64,000 nucleotides of DNA from Paraburkholderia sp. BL10I2N1 (GCF_004361815.1 NZ_SNWA01000002.1:1054001-1118000), one strand, 5' to 3'; shown: positions 1-8,620, numbered from the stretch's first letter. The notes: generated from the letters alone by a model not told the origin. A program made the numbers and translations.

Positions 1-358
1 GACTCAGCAGCGTTCCGAGGACGTTAGTGTCGAACGTGTCGGCATAACTATCGGCGGTCTGCTCGACGACGGGCCCAGGCCGACCTTCGGTGCCGGCGTT
101 GTTGACGGCCACATCCAGCCGGCCATAGCGCGCGACGGTTTGATCCACCAGGTTGCGGACTTCTTCGTCGCGGCGCACGTCAGCCTGTACGAAGAGCGCT
201 TCGGCGCCGGCTTCGCGAAGTTCGGCTTCAAGCGCGGCGCCTTCGGCTACACGGCGGCCCGATACGACGAGCCGCGCGCCTGAACGGGCGAACGCAAAGG
301 CGGTTGCGCGGCCAATGCCCGTAAGGGCGCCAGTGATGAGAACGACGGGTTGGTTCAT
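1..358 (-). CDS. SDR-family oxidoreductase, N-terminal part (runs off window)
   Basis: Reading from the ATG at 358, the protein opens with MNQPVVLITGALTGIGRATA, which holds the glycine-rich TGxxxGIG NAD(P)-binding motif of classical short-chain dehydrogenases. A VNNAG motif follows near residue 90. The catalytic Ser-Tyr-Lys region lies outside the window, so the substrate cannot be guessed. The first 30 residues closely match the start of the deleted SDR at 3643-3912, making the two paralogues. The regulatory block at 454-496 lies about 95 bases upstream of the start. It is probably the first gene of a minus-strand unit that continues past position 1. Confidence 0.85.
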   Translation of the reverse strand, partial: MNQPVVLITGALTGIGRATAFAFARSGARLVVSGRRVAEGAALEAELREAGAEALFVQADVRRDEEVRNLVDQTVARYGRLDVAVNNAGTEGRPGPVVEQTADSYADTFDTNVLGTLLS

Positions 359-453
359 TTGAGGCTCCTGTGAGTTGGGTTCACGACACGTTGGTTGTGT
401 CACGCTGCTCGGTGAGCATGACTGAGCTAACTTTAGGCGTCTCTTGCCGCCAT

Positions 454-496
454 GAAAAAGACTTTCCAGGCTGGATGGCATGCCTGCCAGGCATGT
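454..496 (-). promoter_or_regulatory. LysR-type operator/promoter block, copy 1 of 3
   Basis: The block starts GAAAAAGACTTT and ends with the dyad CATGCCTGCCAGGCATG (479-495), whose arms CATGCCT/AGGCATG are perfect and which fits the T-N11-A LysR box. Nearly the same 43 bases recur at 3586-3628 and 6420-6462. It lies upstream of the SDR that starts at 358. Read on the minus strand, the AGCCT..AAAGTC stretch is in the place of a -10 region. Confidence 0.75.
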
Positions 497-586
497 CTTG
501 CGGACGAAGGCCCGGCGCGTTTTTCAGCACATCGGGCACGCCGCGAGAAGCACGCATGCGTAGCGATGGTGTGGGCAACTGCTCGT

Positions 587-1786
587 TCAGACAGCTTGCC
601 CGCCGCGGTCGCTGCGAGATGTTCCGAACGCTCCCGAGCCTGCTGCGGTCATCACGCACGCTACGACTATCGCGATTGCGCCATAGGTGACGGCATCGCG
701 CAGTCCGACGCGGGACGCCGCAATGCCGAGCGCAAGAGCGGTGATCGCCTGCATCGCGTAGCCTGCGAAATAGAGAGTCGATAGCGACAAGGCCCTGTGC
801 CGATGATCGATGCGATCGCTGACCAGCGCGAGGCCGCCCATGAAGAGCAGCGCGTACCCAATGCCCGCCGCGATGACGGAGACGATCAGGAGCGGCAACG
901 AATGAACGCGCGCGGCGAGTGCGAGCAACAGCATCGATACGGCTGCGGTGCTACCGCCTGCACGAATTGCGGCGAGAGCAGGCAGACGCTTGAAGAGAAG
1001 ACTGGTCACGCCCCAGACGATCGCAAACGACGCAATCACCGCGCCATTGATCAGCATGTTTTGCGAGCGTATGAGATCACGTGCGATCTGCGCGCCCAGC
1101 GAGAGCATCACGGTGCCGACGACGAACGCGGTCATCACGGAGGGCGCGGCGCGCAGCAAGATCGCGCGCATCTCGCTTGGCAGACGCGCAGCGCGCGGAC
1201 CAGGATCCGTCGACGCAAACTGCGCGCCGCGCGGCAGATACAGCCAGCACACGACGAACAGAACGACAAGCAACAGCAGCAGCACCTCGAAAGTGCGGTG
1301 CGCCGGATCGGACGCGTACTCGATCAGTGCGCCGCCGACGATCGCGGCAGCGGCAAGCCCTGAAGCTTGCGCAGTGGAGTTGATTGCGCTCGCAAACGCG
1401 CGGTCGCCTGCGGGCGTGTCATCGAGCACCGCCGCCGAGGCCGGACCTGCCGCCAGCCCGACGCCCAGTCCCGTGAAAAGCCGCCCGACGAACAGCGCGC
1501 CGACGCTCCCGGCCACTGCGAACGCAGTTACGCCGACAATCGATGCCGCTCGACCGAGCAGCACGGTCGAGCGTCGCCCGATCGCGTCGGACATGCCGCC
1601 GAGCGCCAACAGCGTGAGCGCGACGACGACAGGGTACTCGGCGAAGATCGCGGAGATCGTCGCGTTGCTCGCGTGCCAGGCGCGCGCATACCAGGCGTAG
1701 CTCATTGCGGGCGCCGCGCTCGTCCACAACGTCTGAACCATCACGCACGCCTCGATCCAGAAGGCGGCACGCGAGCGTGAGCGCAT
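587..1786 (-). CDS. MFS transporter
   Basis: A 399-residue, very hydrophobic protein with about 12 predicted membrane segments. The MFS loop 2-3 signature is visible as GGMSDAIGRRSTVLLGR near residues 63-79. The size is normal for 12-TM MFS exporters. Its ATG overlaps the stop of the SDR at 1786-2532 by one base, so the two are translationally coupled. Being in an operon with a hydrolase and an SDR suggests uptake or export of the compound they process, but no substrate can be named. Confidence 0.85.
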   Translation of the reverse strand: MRSRSRAAFWIEACVMVQTLWTSAAPAMSYAWYARAWHASNATISAIFAEYPVVVALTLLALGGMSDAIGRRSTVLLGRAASIVGVTAFAVAGSVGALFVGRLFTGLGVGLAAGPASAAVLDDTPAGDRAFASAINSTAQASGLAAAAIVGGALIEYASDPAHRTFEVLLLLLVVLFVVCWLYLPRGAQFASTDPGPRAARLPSEMRAILLRAAPSVMTAFVVGTVMLSLGAQIARDLIRSQNMLINGAVIASFAIVWGVTSLLFKRLPALAAIRAGGSTAAVSMLLLALAARVHSLPLLIVSVIAAGIGYALLFMGGLALVSDRIDHRHRALSLSTLYFAGYAMQAITALALGIAASRVGLRDAVTYGAIAIVVACVMTAAGSGAFGTSRSDRGGQAV

Positions 1787-2532
1787 CAGAGCTGTGATCC
1801 GCCGTCGACGCGCAACGTATCGCCGGTTACCCAGCGCGCGTCGTCGGAGGCGAGGAACACGGCGGCGCCCGCGATATCGTCAGGCTGCGCGACGCGTTTG
1901 AGCGCCTGCATGCCCAGCGTGAAATCGCGGCCCGCGTCCGTCTTCGCGAAGTTCGACATGTCCGTTTCGACGACGCCCGGCGCGATCGCGTTGACGCGGA
2001 TGCCACGCTCGCCGAGCGCGGACGCAAAGTGGCGCACGAGTGTGTCGACGGCGCCTTTGGTCGCTCGGTACGCAGACAGATTGTTCACGGACGCGCGTGC
2101 CGCGAGCGACGACAGCAACACGACGCTGCTGCCGTCGCCTAGCACGGGCAGCAATTGCTGCACGAGGAAGAACGGCGCGCGTACATTGACGGCGAACTGG
2201 TTGTCGAAGTCCTCGACCGTCGTTTCTTCGATCGGCGCGGCCTTCGAGATGCCCGCGTTCGCGACGAGAATATCGAGCCGCTCGCCTGTCAGCGAGCGCA
2301 CGCGCTTCGCCAGTTCATGCTGCCCGTGCGCGTCGCGCAGATCGGCGGCGACCTTGTCGGCCTGCCCGCCTGCTGCGCGGATTGTCGCGACGACCGAGTC
2401 GGCGGCCTGCTCGGCGTTGCTGTAGTGGACCAGCACGCGCGCGCCCGCTTTGGCGAGCGCGATAGCCGTGGCGCGGCCGATGCCACGGGATGCGCCCGTC
2501 ACGAGCGCGGTTTTGCCTGTCAGGTTGGTCAT
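1786..2532 (-). CDS. SDR-family oxidoreductase, paralogue A
   Basis: A 248-residue classical SDR. TGASRGIGRA forms the cofactor loop, NAG is near residue 90, Ser sits in VVLLSSLAARAS, and the catalytic Tyr-Lys pair is in AYRATK. It ends with the usual VDGGSQL. The start at 2532 is chosen because the family motif begins there and the upstream in-frame extension is non-conserved. It is strikingly similar along its whole length to the SDR at 5540-6286, so the pair is a local duplication. Spacing to the upstream hydrolase is 34 bases. Confidence 0.9.
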   Translation of the reverse strand: MTNLTGKTALVTGASRGIGRATAIALAKAGARVLVHYSNAEQAADSVVATIRAAGGQADKVAADLRDAHGQHELAKRVRSLTGERLDILVANAGISKAAPIEETTVEDFDNQFAVNVRAPFFLVQQLLPVLGDGSSVVLLSSLAARASVNNLSAYRATKGAVDTLVRHFASALGERGIRVNAIAPGVVETDMSNFAKTDAGRDFTLGMQALKRVAQPDDIAGAAVFLASDDARWVTGDTLRVDGGSQL

Positions 2533-2566
2533 GATGAAATTCCGTTTGATGTCGTATGAGAGGGTG

Positions 2567-3433
2567 TTACGCCTGAGGCGCGTCCGCTTCCAGGAGGAAC
2601 TGATCGACGTGCGCGACGAAGCGCTCCGGGTACTGGTACAGCGAGCCGTGATTGGCATCCGGATAGAGGATCAGTTGCGCGTTGGGAATGTGCTGCTGCA
2701 AGTGCCACGAATTGATCGCGTAGATGATCACGTCGTTGTCGCCGTTGACGACGAGCGTCGGCTGCTTCAGCGCGTCGAGGTAGTCATACGGGTTCTCGCG
2801 CGGCGCGCCCCACTTCGTGAGCGCGGCAAGTTGCGCGGGCGCGACCGTATCGTCGGCTTCGGGATCGCGGTTTTCGGCGCGCAGACGGAACCGTTCGACA
2901 AAACCACGGCCCGCCGCCTGGCTCGCTTCCGAGGGCGCGAAGTGCACACGCAACCACAGGTCGTCGGGATGCGCATACGAAGCGCCGAATATCTCTTGTG
3001 CTTCCGGTGTGAGCGTCGCCATGCCTTCGCCGCTGCGCGGGCCCGTGCCGACGAGAATGACGCGGCGCACCAGCTGAGGCTTCGCGATCGCGAGTTCCTG
3101 TGCGATCAGTCCGCCCATCGAAAAGCCGAGGACGTCGACCTGCTTGAGCCCGAGCGCTTCGATGAACGCGGCGGCATTGGCGGCCATCTCTTCGATCGAC
3201 TCCGGTACGGTGCCCGAGCTACTCGAAATGCCGGCGTTGTTGAACAGGATCACTTCGCGGTTTTGCGCGAGACCGTCGGTGACGGCAGGGTCCCAGTGAT
3301 CCATCGTGCCCGTGAAGTGGATGTTCATCACGAGCGGCACGCCGCCGGGATTGCCGAAGCGGCGATACGCGAAGCGGATGCCATTGGCTTCGACGAACTG
3401 GGTCGGCGCAGTCTGGTGGGTATGGTGGGTCAT
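2567..3433 (-). CDS. Alpha/beta hydrolase
   Basis: A 288-residue alpha/beta-hydrolase-fold protein. The nucleophile elbow is GFSMGG (Ser about residue 106). The acid is probably the Asp in VVNGDND, and the His is in DANHGS near the C-terminus, so the triad is complete and in the usual order. There is no signal peptide, so it is cytoplasmic. It is the first gene of the unit hydrolase-SDR-MFS, and the LysR-type block at 3586-3628 lies about 150 bases upstream. The family includes esterases, haloperoxidase-like and C-C bond hydrolases, and the sequence does not separate these. Confidence 0.87.
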   Translation of the reverse strand: MTHHTHQTAPTQFVEANGIRFAYRRFGNPGGVPLVMNIHFTGTMDHWDPAVTDGLAQNREVILFNNAGISSSSGTVPESIEEMAANAAAFIEALGLKQVDVLGFSMGGLIAQELAIAKPQLVRRVILVGTGPRSGEGMATLTPEAQEIFGASYAHPDDLWLRVHFAPSEASQAAGRGFVERFRLRAENRDPEADDTVAPAQLAALTKWGAPRENPYDYLDALKQPTLVVNGDNDVIIYAINSWHLQQHIPNAQLILYPDANHGSLYQYPERFVAHVDQFLLEADAPQA

Positions 3434-3585
3434 GGCAGTTTTGTCCTTTCAGAAACGATTGAAGGTCATGCGGCGCGGTATAGCTGAAACGCATGAGGCG
3501 GCCAGGTCTTGCTGAGTCGGCACGACCCGTCTTCGCTTCACGCAACGCCGTCCTGAGAGGTAATGTAGGCGCGTCGAACCGCGAG

Positions 3586-3628
3586 GAAAAAGACTTTATA
3601 GGCTGTGCGGCATGCCTGAGAGGCATGG
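3586..3628 (-). promoter_or_regulatory. LysR-type operator/promoter block, copy 2 of 3
   Basis: It has the same GAAAAAGACTTT opening as copies 1 and 3, and the dyad CATGCCTGAGAGGCATG at 3611-3627. Read on the minus strand it contains AGCCTATAAAGTC, the best -10-like version of the three. A further perfect palindrome, GAGGCATGCCTC, follows at about 3633-3644. It lies upstream of the hydrolase at 2567-3433 and just beyond the 3' end of the deleted SDR. Confidence 0.78.
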
Positions 3629-3642
3629 CCCCGAGGCATGCC

Positions 3643-3912
3643 TCACGACGCCGTCCGGCCGCCGTTCACGCGCAGCACTTCGCCCGTCATGAAGCTGGCC
3701 GACGCCACGTACACGATCGCTTGGGCGATTTCCTCGGGCGTGCCGGCGCGTTTGAGCGGCACGGTGTCGAGAAACGCGGCCTTGCGCTCGGACGTCTGCG
3801 TAAGCCTGTCGAGCATCACGACGCTGGCCTTCGAGCGCGCGAAGACGAGAGCGGTCGCGCGACCGATGCTGCTCAATGCGCCCGTGACGAGCACCACTGG
3901 CTGTTCGTTCAT
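3643..3912 (-). pseudogene. SDR with in-frame internal deletion
   Basis: The 89-residue reading frame begins MNEQPVVLVTGALSSIGRAT, a normal SDR cofactor loop. After about residue 40 it jumps straight to a normal SDR C-terminus (PLKRAGTPEEIAQAIVYVAS, then TGEVLRVNGG). The central ~150 residues, including NAG and the Ser-Tyr-Lys active site, are missing, so it cannot be a working reductase. Its N-terminus matches the SDR at 1-358. It follows the DUF427 gene by 9 bases in the same operon. Either a real deletion or an assembly collapse between paralogues could produce this. Confidence 0.8.
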
Positions 3913-3921
3913 GTCGGTTCC

Positions 3922-4320
3922 TTATGCGTGTTCTTCGATCGAATCGACACGGTCGGCATAGAACGCGAGGTGATCGCGGATCGGCTCGACGGCGGCATAG
4001 GGCGACTCGTAAGTCCAGATCGCATTGACAGCGCGCTCGCCACCCGACGGGATCGAGAAGTACGCGGCATCGCCTTTGTAGGGGCAGTACGTCGAATGGC
4101 CGGTGCGTTCGAGCAGCGCCATGTCGACATCTTTTCTCGGGATGTAGAACACGCGCGGATAGTGCGCTTCAAGCAATGTCAGCGCGTCGCGCGTGTCGGC
4201 GATCGCGCGGCCTGCGACCTTGACCACGACGCGCGAAGGACTGCGCTCGATCGTGATCGGATGATCGGAGCCGGGAATCTTCACGGTTTTCGCCGTGTTC
4301 GGCGCGTTGCTGGTGGACAT
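3922..4320 (-). CDS. DUF427 domain protein
   Basis: A 132-residue protein matching the DUF427 pattern: a sheet-rich fold with the diagnostic CPYKGDAAYFS and, further on, AIWTYESPYAAVEPIRDHLAFY. The start at 4320 (MSTSNAP) is preferred because the in-frame sequence further upstream overlaps the next gene and is not protein-like. It sits 16 bases after the old-yellow-enzyme gene. The biochemical function of DUF427 is unknown; members often sit beside redox enzymes, as here. Confidence 0.88.
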   Translation of the reverse strand: MSTSNAPNTAKTVKIPGSDHPITIERSPSRVVVKVAGRAIADTRDALTLLEAHYPRVFYIPRKDVDMALLERTGHSTYCPYKGDAAYFSIPSGGERAVNAIWTYESPYAAVEPIRDHLAFYADRVDSIEEHA

Positions 4321-4336
4321 GATTTGACTCCTTGAA

Positions 4337-5482
4337 TCAGGCAGCTTCATGTGTCGACGGTTCGACGGAAGCATCGCTGCGCGCGTCGTCGTAGACGGAA
4401 AAGTCGGTATAGGCGCGTTCGTCGCCGCCCCAAAAAGCGTCGCGCCGATACGGCGTGAGTGGCAGGTTGCGGCGCAGGCGCTCTGGCAAATCCGGGTTCG
4501 ACGAAAACCAGCGGCCGAATGCGACGAGATCGGCATCGCCGCTTTGCAAAATCTGCTCTGCGCCTGCGCGATCGAAACCGCCGGCAGCGATGATCGGCCC
4601 GTCGAACACCTTGCGCAGGAACGACGACGCAACGGGTGCCTGGCCTTCGTCAAGCGTTTCCGTCCCCATCACGCGCGGTTCGATGACATGCAGATACGCG
4701 AGGCCATATCCGTTCAGCCGCGCGGCGAAATGGCCGAAGGTCGCTTCGGGATTGCTGTCGGAGATTGCGCCCCAGCGGCCGCTCGGCGATACGCGCACAC
4801 CCACGCGATCCGCGCCCCACACGGACGCGAACGCATCCACCAGTTCCAGCGAGAAGCGCGCGCGCTTTTTGAGCGTGCCGCCATAAGCGTCCGTGCGTTT
4901 GTTCGTGCCGTCCTGCAGGAACGTATCGGCGAGATAGCCGTTCGCGTTGTGCAGTTCGACGCCGTCGAAACCCGCTGCTTTCGCGCGCTCCGCCGCGCGA
5001 CGGAACGACTCGACGATGGCCGGGATTTCGCCGATCTCCAGTTCGCGATGCGGCGAGTTCGGCACCCAGCCGTTCTGCGTGAACACGGTGGTTTCGTACG
5101 GCACGACAGAGGGCGCAATGGGCGCGTTGCCCCAGCTCAGATCGACGTGCGACTGACGGCCGTCGTGCGCGATCTGCATGAAGATGTGCGCGCCTTTCGC
5201 GTGAACGGCGTCGGTGATCTCCTTCCACGCCTCGACGTGCTCGTCTGTGTAGATGCCCGGCGCGCCGAGATAGCCACGGCTGTCGTACGAAGGATGCGCG
5301 CGTTCGGTGATCAGCATGCCGCGTTGCGATGCGCGCTGCCGGTAGTACTCGACCATCATCGCGCTCGGGCTGTCGTCGGGATTGGAGCGCAGGCGCGTCA
5401 TCGGTGCGTGTACGACGCGATGTGACAGCTGCAGGCGTCCTGCCGTCGTCGGCGAGAGCAATTTGAGATTTGTGTCAGTCAT
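4337..5482 (-). CDS. Old-yellow-enzyme family alkene reductase
   Basis: A 381-residue FMN-dependent ene-reductase of the NemA/OYE type. Visible family landmarks are HAPMTRLRS near the N-terminus, HDGRQSH in the FMN/substrate region, the His-x-x-Asn pair in LHNANGYL with the following TDAYGG, and GGFD near the phosphate site. The start at 5482 (MTDTNLK) fits the family N-terminus; an upstream in-frame start at 5506 adds eight residues. Such enzymes reduce activated C=C bonds and nitro groups. It is the second gene of the SDR-OYE-DUF427-SDR' unit. Confidence 0.9.
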   Translation of the reverse strand: MTDTNLKLLSPTTAGRLQLSHRVVHAPMTRLRSNPDDSPSAMMVEYYRQRASQRGMLITERAHPSYDSRGYLGAPGIYTDEHVEAWKEITDAVHAKGAHIFMQIAHDGRQSHVDLSWGNAPIAPSVVPYETTVFTQNGWVPNSPHRELEIGEIPAIVESFRRAAERAKAAGFDGVELHNANGYLADTFLQDGTNKRTDAYGGTLKKRARFSLELVDAFASVWGADRVGVRVSPSGRWGAISDSNPEATFGHFAARLNGYGLAYLHVIEPRVMGTETLDEGQAPVASSFLRKVFDGPIIAAGGFDRAGAEQILQSGDADLVAFGRWFSSNPDLPERLRRNLPLTPYRRDAFWGGDERAYTDFSVYDDARSDASVEPSTHEAA

Positions 5483-5539
5483 TCTCGATACCTTATCGAT
5501 TGGCATGGAGCGAATCCGTTACGGTTGTCGCGTGATGGC

Positions 5540-6286
5540 TCAGAGCTTCGATCCGCCGTCGACGCGCAGCGTGTCGCCCGTGATCCAGTTCGCCCTGTCG
5601 GAAGCAAGAAAGGTCACCGCGCCGGCGATGTCCTCAGGCTGCGCGACGCGCTTCAAGGCCTGCAGGTTCAGCGCGTAATCGCGGCCTTCGTCGGTTGTGA
5701 CGAAGCTCGACATGTCGGTCGCGACGACGCCGGGCGCGACGCCATTCACGCGCACGCCGCGCTCGCCGAGCGCGGAGGCGAAATGGCTCACGAGCGTATC
5801 GACTGCGCCTTTGGTCGCTGCGTACGCGGCCAGTTCGCCAACCGACGCGCGCGCCGCCAGCGACGAAAGCAGCACGACGCTGCTGCCTTTGCACAGCATC
5901 GGCAGAAGCTGCTGGACGAGGAAGTATGGCGCGCGCACGTTGACGGCAAAGAGGTCGTCGAAGTCTTCAACGGTCGTATCTTCGATGCTCGCAGCGGTGG
6001 CGATGCCCGCATTCGCGACGAGCACATCCAGCCGTCCGCCGACGACGGCACGCACGCGTCGGGCGAGCGTAAGCGGGCCGTCGGCGGTGCTTAGATCCGC
6101 GACGATTTTCTGTGCGTGGCCACCGCTTGCGATGATGTCGGCGACGGCCGAATCGGCGGCCGCTTCGTTGCTGCTGTAGTGCACGAGCACCTGCGCGCCG
6201 GCGTGGCCGAGGGCGAGCGCGATGGCGCGGCCGATGCCGCGAGATGCGCCCGTGACGAGCGCGGTTTTTCCTGCGAGGTCATTCAT
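5540..6286 (-). CDS. SDR-family oxidoreductase, paralogue B
   Basis: A 248-residue classical SDR with TGASRGIGRA, LVANAG, VVLLSSLAARAS, catalytic Tyr/Lys in AYAATK, and terminal VDGGSKL. It is colinear with and very similar to the SDR at 1786-2532, differing mostly in the 190-215 substrate-loop region. It is the first gene of the leftmost-reading unit and begins about 134 bases downstream of operator block 3. The divergent LysR gene at 6505 is its likely regulator. Confidence 0.9.
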   Translation of the reverse strand: MNDLAGKTALVTGASRGIGRAIALALGHAGAQVLVHYSSNEAAADSAVADIIASGGHAQKIVADLSTADGPLTLARRVRAVVGGRLDVLVANAGIATAASIEDTTVEDFDDLFAVNVRAPYFLVQQLLPMLCKGSSVVLLSSLAARASVGELAAYAATKGAVDTLVSHFASALGERGVRVNGVAPGVVATDMSSFVTTDEGRDYALNLQALKRVAQPEDIAGAVTFLASDRANWITGDTLRVDGGSKL

Positions 6287-6419
6287 GGCGAAGCTCCGTA
6301 GGGTTGATCGACGAGCCGTTCAGCGATAGCAGGCAGCTACGACTGCGAAGCTGTGCTGCCGGCTTTCGTGGTGCTCGATGTGACTGCTGGCACCGAATCT
6401 AGCCTTTGCTTGCGTAACG

Positions 6420-6462
6420 GAAAAAGACTTTGTAGGCTTGCTGGCATGCCTTGGAAGCATGG
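6420..6462 (-). promoter_or_regulatory. LysR-type operator/promoter block, copy 3 of 3
   Basis: It lies between the divergent SDR (start 6286) and LysR gene (start 6505). It opens GAAAAAGACTTT like the other copies and carries the slightly degenerate dyad CATGCCTTGGAAGCATG (6445-6461). This is the classic position for an operator shared by a LysR gene and its target operon. It could be bound by the product of 6505-7389. Confidence 0.78.
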
Positions 6463-6504
6463 CGCGGAAAGCGGGCGAACCTACGGGGCAAAACAGGAGA
6501 AAGC

Positions 6505-7389
6505 ATGGAGCTACGTCATCTGCGCTATTTCATTGCCGTCGCGGAAACGGGCAGCCTCACCGTCGCCGCCGAGCAGCGGCTGCATACGTCGCAGCCATCG
6601 CTGAGCCGGCAGATCCGCGATCTCGAGGACGAAGTTCGCGCGGAACTGTTCAGCCGCAGTGCGCGCGGCGTCGAGTTGACTGCGTCCGGCAAGGCGTTTC
6701 TCGACCATGCGCGGCTTGCGCTCGCGCAGGTCGACGCCGCGATCGAAGCGGCGCGCCGTGCGGCGCGTCCCGCGAAGCAGATCTTCGCACTCGGCTTTCT
6801 GACGGGCCAGGAAATGACCTGGCTGCCCCGGGCGATGCAGGTGTTGCGCGACGAGTTGCCGAAGATCGACGTGACGGTGTCGAGCGGCTATTCGCCCGAT
6901 CTCGCCGACGCCGTGGCGCGCGGCAAGCTCGACCTTGCGTTCGTGCGCACCGAGCCGGGGCTGGATCTCGACTACCGCGTCGTCTATCGCGAGAAACTTG
7001 TCGTGCTGATGCCGAGCGATCATCGGCTGACGGCGAAGCAAGCCATTCACCCGTCAGACCTGCAAGGCGAGACGTTTGTGATGGCGTCGAACAAGGCGCG
7101 CGTACTGCACGATGTAGTCGCGCGCTATCTGCACGAGAACGGGCTCGACCCGAAGCCCGAGCATGGAGTCGACAATCTTGCGATGGCCATGTCGCTCGTC
7201 GCTTCGACGCGCGGGCTGTCGCTGATGCCGGAGTACGCGAACAATCTGCTGCCGTGGTCGGTGGTGAGCCGGCCGCTGGAAGGCGAGGCGCCGACCATCG
7301 ATCTCGCGATCGGCTACAGTCGCTCAAATGCATCGCCCGTGCTGAAGATGTTTCTGTCGAGAGCGGATGAGCTGATCGCCACCAACTGA
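6505..7389 (+). CDS. LysR-family transcriptional regulator
   Basis: A 294-residue LTTR. Residues 1-60 form the winged helix-turn-helix (MELRHLRYFIAVAETGSL, then TSQPSLSRQIRDLE). Residues ~90-290 form the two-lobed substrate domain (FLTGQE, GKLDLAFVR, VLMPSDHRL). The start at 6505 has the Shine-Dalgarno AGGAGA; the in-frame extension to 6451 would overlap operator block 3. It resembles HcaR/BenM-like regulators. It probably controls the three minus-strand units to its left, because all carry the same LTTR box. Confidence 0.92.
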   Translation: MELRHLRYFIAVAETGSLTVAAEQRLHTSQPSLSRQIRDLEDEVRAELFSRSARGVELTASGKAFLDHARLALAQVDAAIEAARRAARPAKQIFALGFLTGQEMTWLPRAMQVLRDELPKIDVTVSSGYSPDLADAVARGKLDLAFVRTEPGLDLDYRVVYREKLVVLMPSDHRLTAKQAIHPSDLQGETFVMASNKARVLHDVVARYLHENGLDPKPEHGVDNLAMAMSLVASTRGLSLMPEYANNLLPWSVVSRPLEGEAPTIDLAIGYSRSNASPVLKMFLSRADELIATN

Positions 7390-7405
7390 GTGAGGGAGAA
7401 TCGCG

Positions 7406-7500
7406 ATGGACCGCCTCGCAGCGATCGAAATCTTCATCCGTGTCGTCGATACCGGTTCGTTTTCGGCTGCGGCTCGACATCTGGATATCGGCCAGCCTCA
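7406..7500 (+). pseudogene. Truncated LysR regulator (first ~32 residues only)
   Basis: Starting at the ATG at 7406 the frame reads MDRLAAIEIFIRVVDTGSFS and continues AAARHLDIGQP, the exact opening of a LysR helix-turn-helix. After IGQP the LysR pattern stops and the frame runs into an unrelated short tail ending at a TAG near 7552. The expected next residues (SAVSK-type recognition helix) are absent. It lies 16 bases after the intact LysR gene. The break near 7500 marks the left edge of a decayed region. Confidence 0.75.
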
Positions 7501-7842
7501 CTGTGCAATGTATCCATTCGCAACAAGCGCGGGAACGGGCGGAACGGGATAGGGCTCATTCCAGAACGGGATAGGTGCGAAGAACGTGTTGGCCATTTTC
7601 CGCCGTTCGCCATACCAGCGCCGACGCGCCCAATTGGCTGCTCCGCCTCGGGAACCGGTCGTTCGACTTAAGCGGAGGTTCCTCCCTATGGGTGCAAGCT
7701 GCCGTCCAGACTACTTGCGAGAAAGCTGGCCGCCGCCTCATCGCCTCGGTCCAAGACTGCCAATACGAACCTGGCGCGACATGCCAAAGGTGGGGCTTGT
7801 ATACTCGGAGCTTTCTAGCGAGGCAAACCGTTCCTTCTTTCA
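7501..7842. other. Unassigned stretch, no recognisable gene
   Basis: Base composition is less strongly GC3-biased than in the flanks. The longest open frames (for example a 95-codon frame on the minus strand) give Trp/Arg-rich sequences with no family pattern. I see no RNA gene, repeat or clear promoter. It is probably rearranged debris between two truncated regulator genes. Confidence 0.5.
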
Positions 7843-8013
7843 ATGGCTGATGCTGTCGAGTATCAACAAGCCCCCGATGTGCCGGGTCTCGTGCTCAGCG
7901 CAGCCCGCTTTTCGAAGTTCAGCTTCGAGCAGCACTTTCACCTCGATTATCACATCGGCATGGCAAGCAATATTCATCATCCGATGGCAACGGTCACGCT
8001 TCTGCCTGACTGA
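7843..8013 (+). pseudogene. AraC-family regulator, N-terminal fragment
   Basis: The 56-codon frame from ATG 7843 reads MADAVEYQQAPDVPGLVLSA and then ARFSKFSFEQHFHLDYHIG. This is the typical start of an AraC-type cupin sensor domain (PG-x-L...AR...F..H.H..Y.IG). It ends at a TGA about 20 residues later, before the rest of the cupin and the two C-terminal HTH motifs. No continuation was found in the next 200 bases in any frame. Confidence 0.65.
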
Positions 8014-8208
8014 TTGGTTCTGACAGGCGGTCGCTGCTCACCACGACCCGAATGGCGCGTGTCCGGCGACACGGCATACACAGTTGGCTTGTATCTGTAT
8101 CCGTGGGTGTCGAGTTCTTCCAGTGGCCTGCAGCGATGAGACAACTGTTCGCGTCGCTGTAGAAGCGGATAGTGCCGGCGCCGGGAACGTGCTCATCCGC
8201 TCACCAGG
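8014..8208. other. Unassigned stretch
   Basis: No supported gene. One plus-strand frame ends VEFFQWPAAMRQLFASL then TAG near 8163, which looks protein-like and may be the tail of a lost gene, but I cannot assign a family. Confidence 0.35.
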
Positions 8209-8620
8209 TCACTCGGCGCCTATGGTCGTCACAGGCATCCACCTCGCGCCTTTAACCTGATAGAGCGTTGAGGTCGGGTGTTTCAAGTCTCCGTACGAAT
8301 CGAACACGATCTTCCCCGTGATGCCGTCGTACTGGGTTGTTCGCAGCGCAGGCATAAACACCTCGGGCTTTGCCGAATTCGCCTGTTTCATCGCGTTGAT
8401 AGCCAACCAGGCACAGTCGTACGCGAATGGTGCATAAGTCAAGGTGTCTGCGCCAAATCTCTTCTTGAATTTTTCCGCAAATGCTTTTCCCTGAGGGAGC
8501 GACTCGACAGGCCGTCCGTATTCCCACGCCATTGCGCCTTCGGCGGCATCCCCTGCGACACTGATGAAGATGCTATCGGCGATGCCACCGCTTGCTGACG
8601 AGGTTGGGCGATGCCTGCCA
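8209..8620 (-). pseudogene. Branched-chain amino-acid-type ABC substrate-binding protein, C-terminal fragment
   Basis: The last ~135 residues match the C-terminal lobe of LivJ/LivK-type periplasmic binding proteins: FISVAGDAAEGAMAW, FAEKFKKRFG, TYAPFAYDCAWLAINAMKQA, TTQYDGITGKIVFD and DLKHPTSTLYQVK. Upstream of about position 8620 the frame continues but loses all family resemblance, and there is no signal peptide or N-lobe. The gene therefore lost its first ~240 residues. Neighbouring permease and ATPase genes are not present. Confidence 0.8.

Noticed and set aside
3219..3260. NNAG motif inside the hydrolase, suggesting SDR fusion
   Set aside because: The surrounding residues are standard alpha/beta hydrolase sequence, and no SDR cofactor loop is present. 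The match is coincidence.
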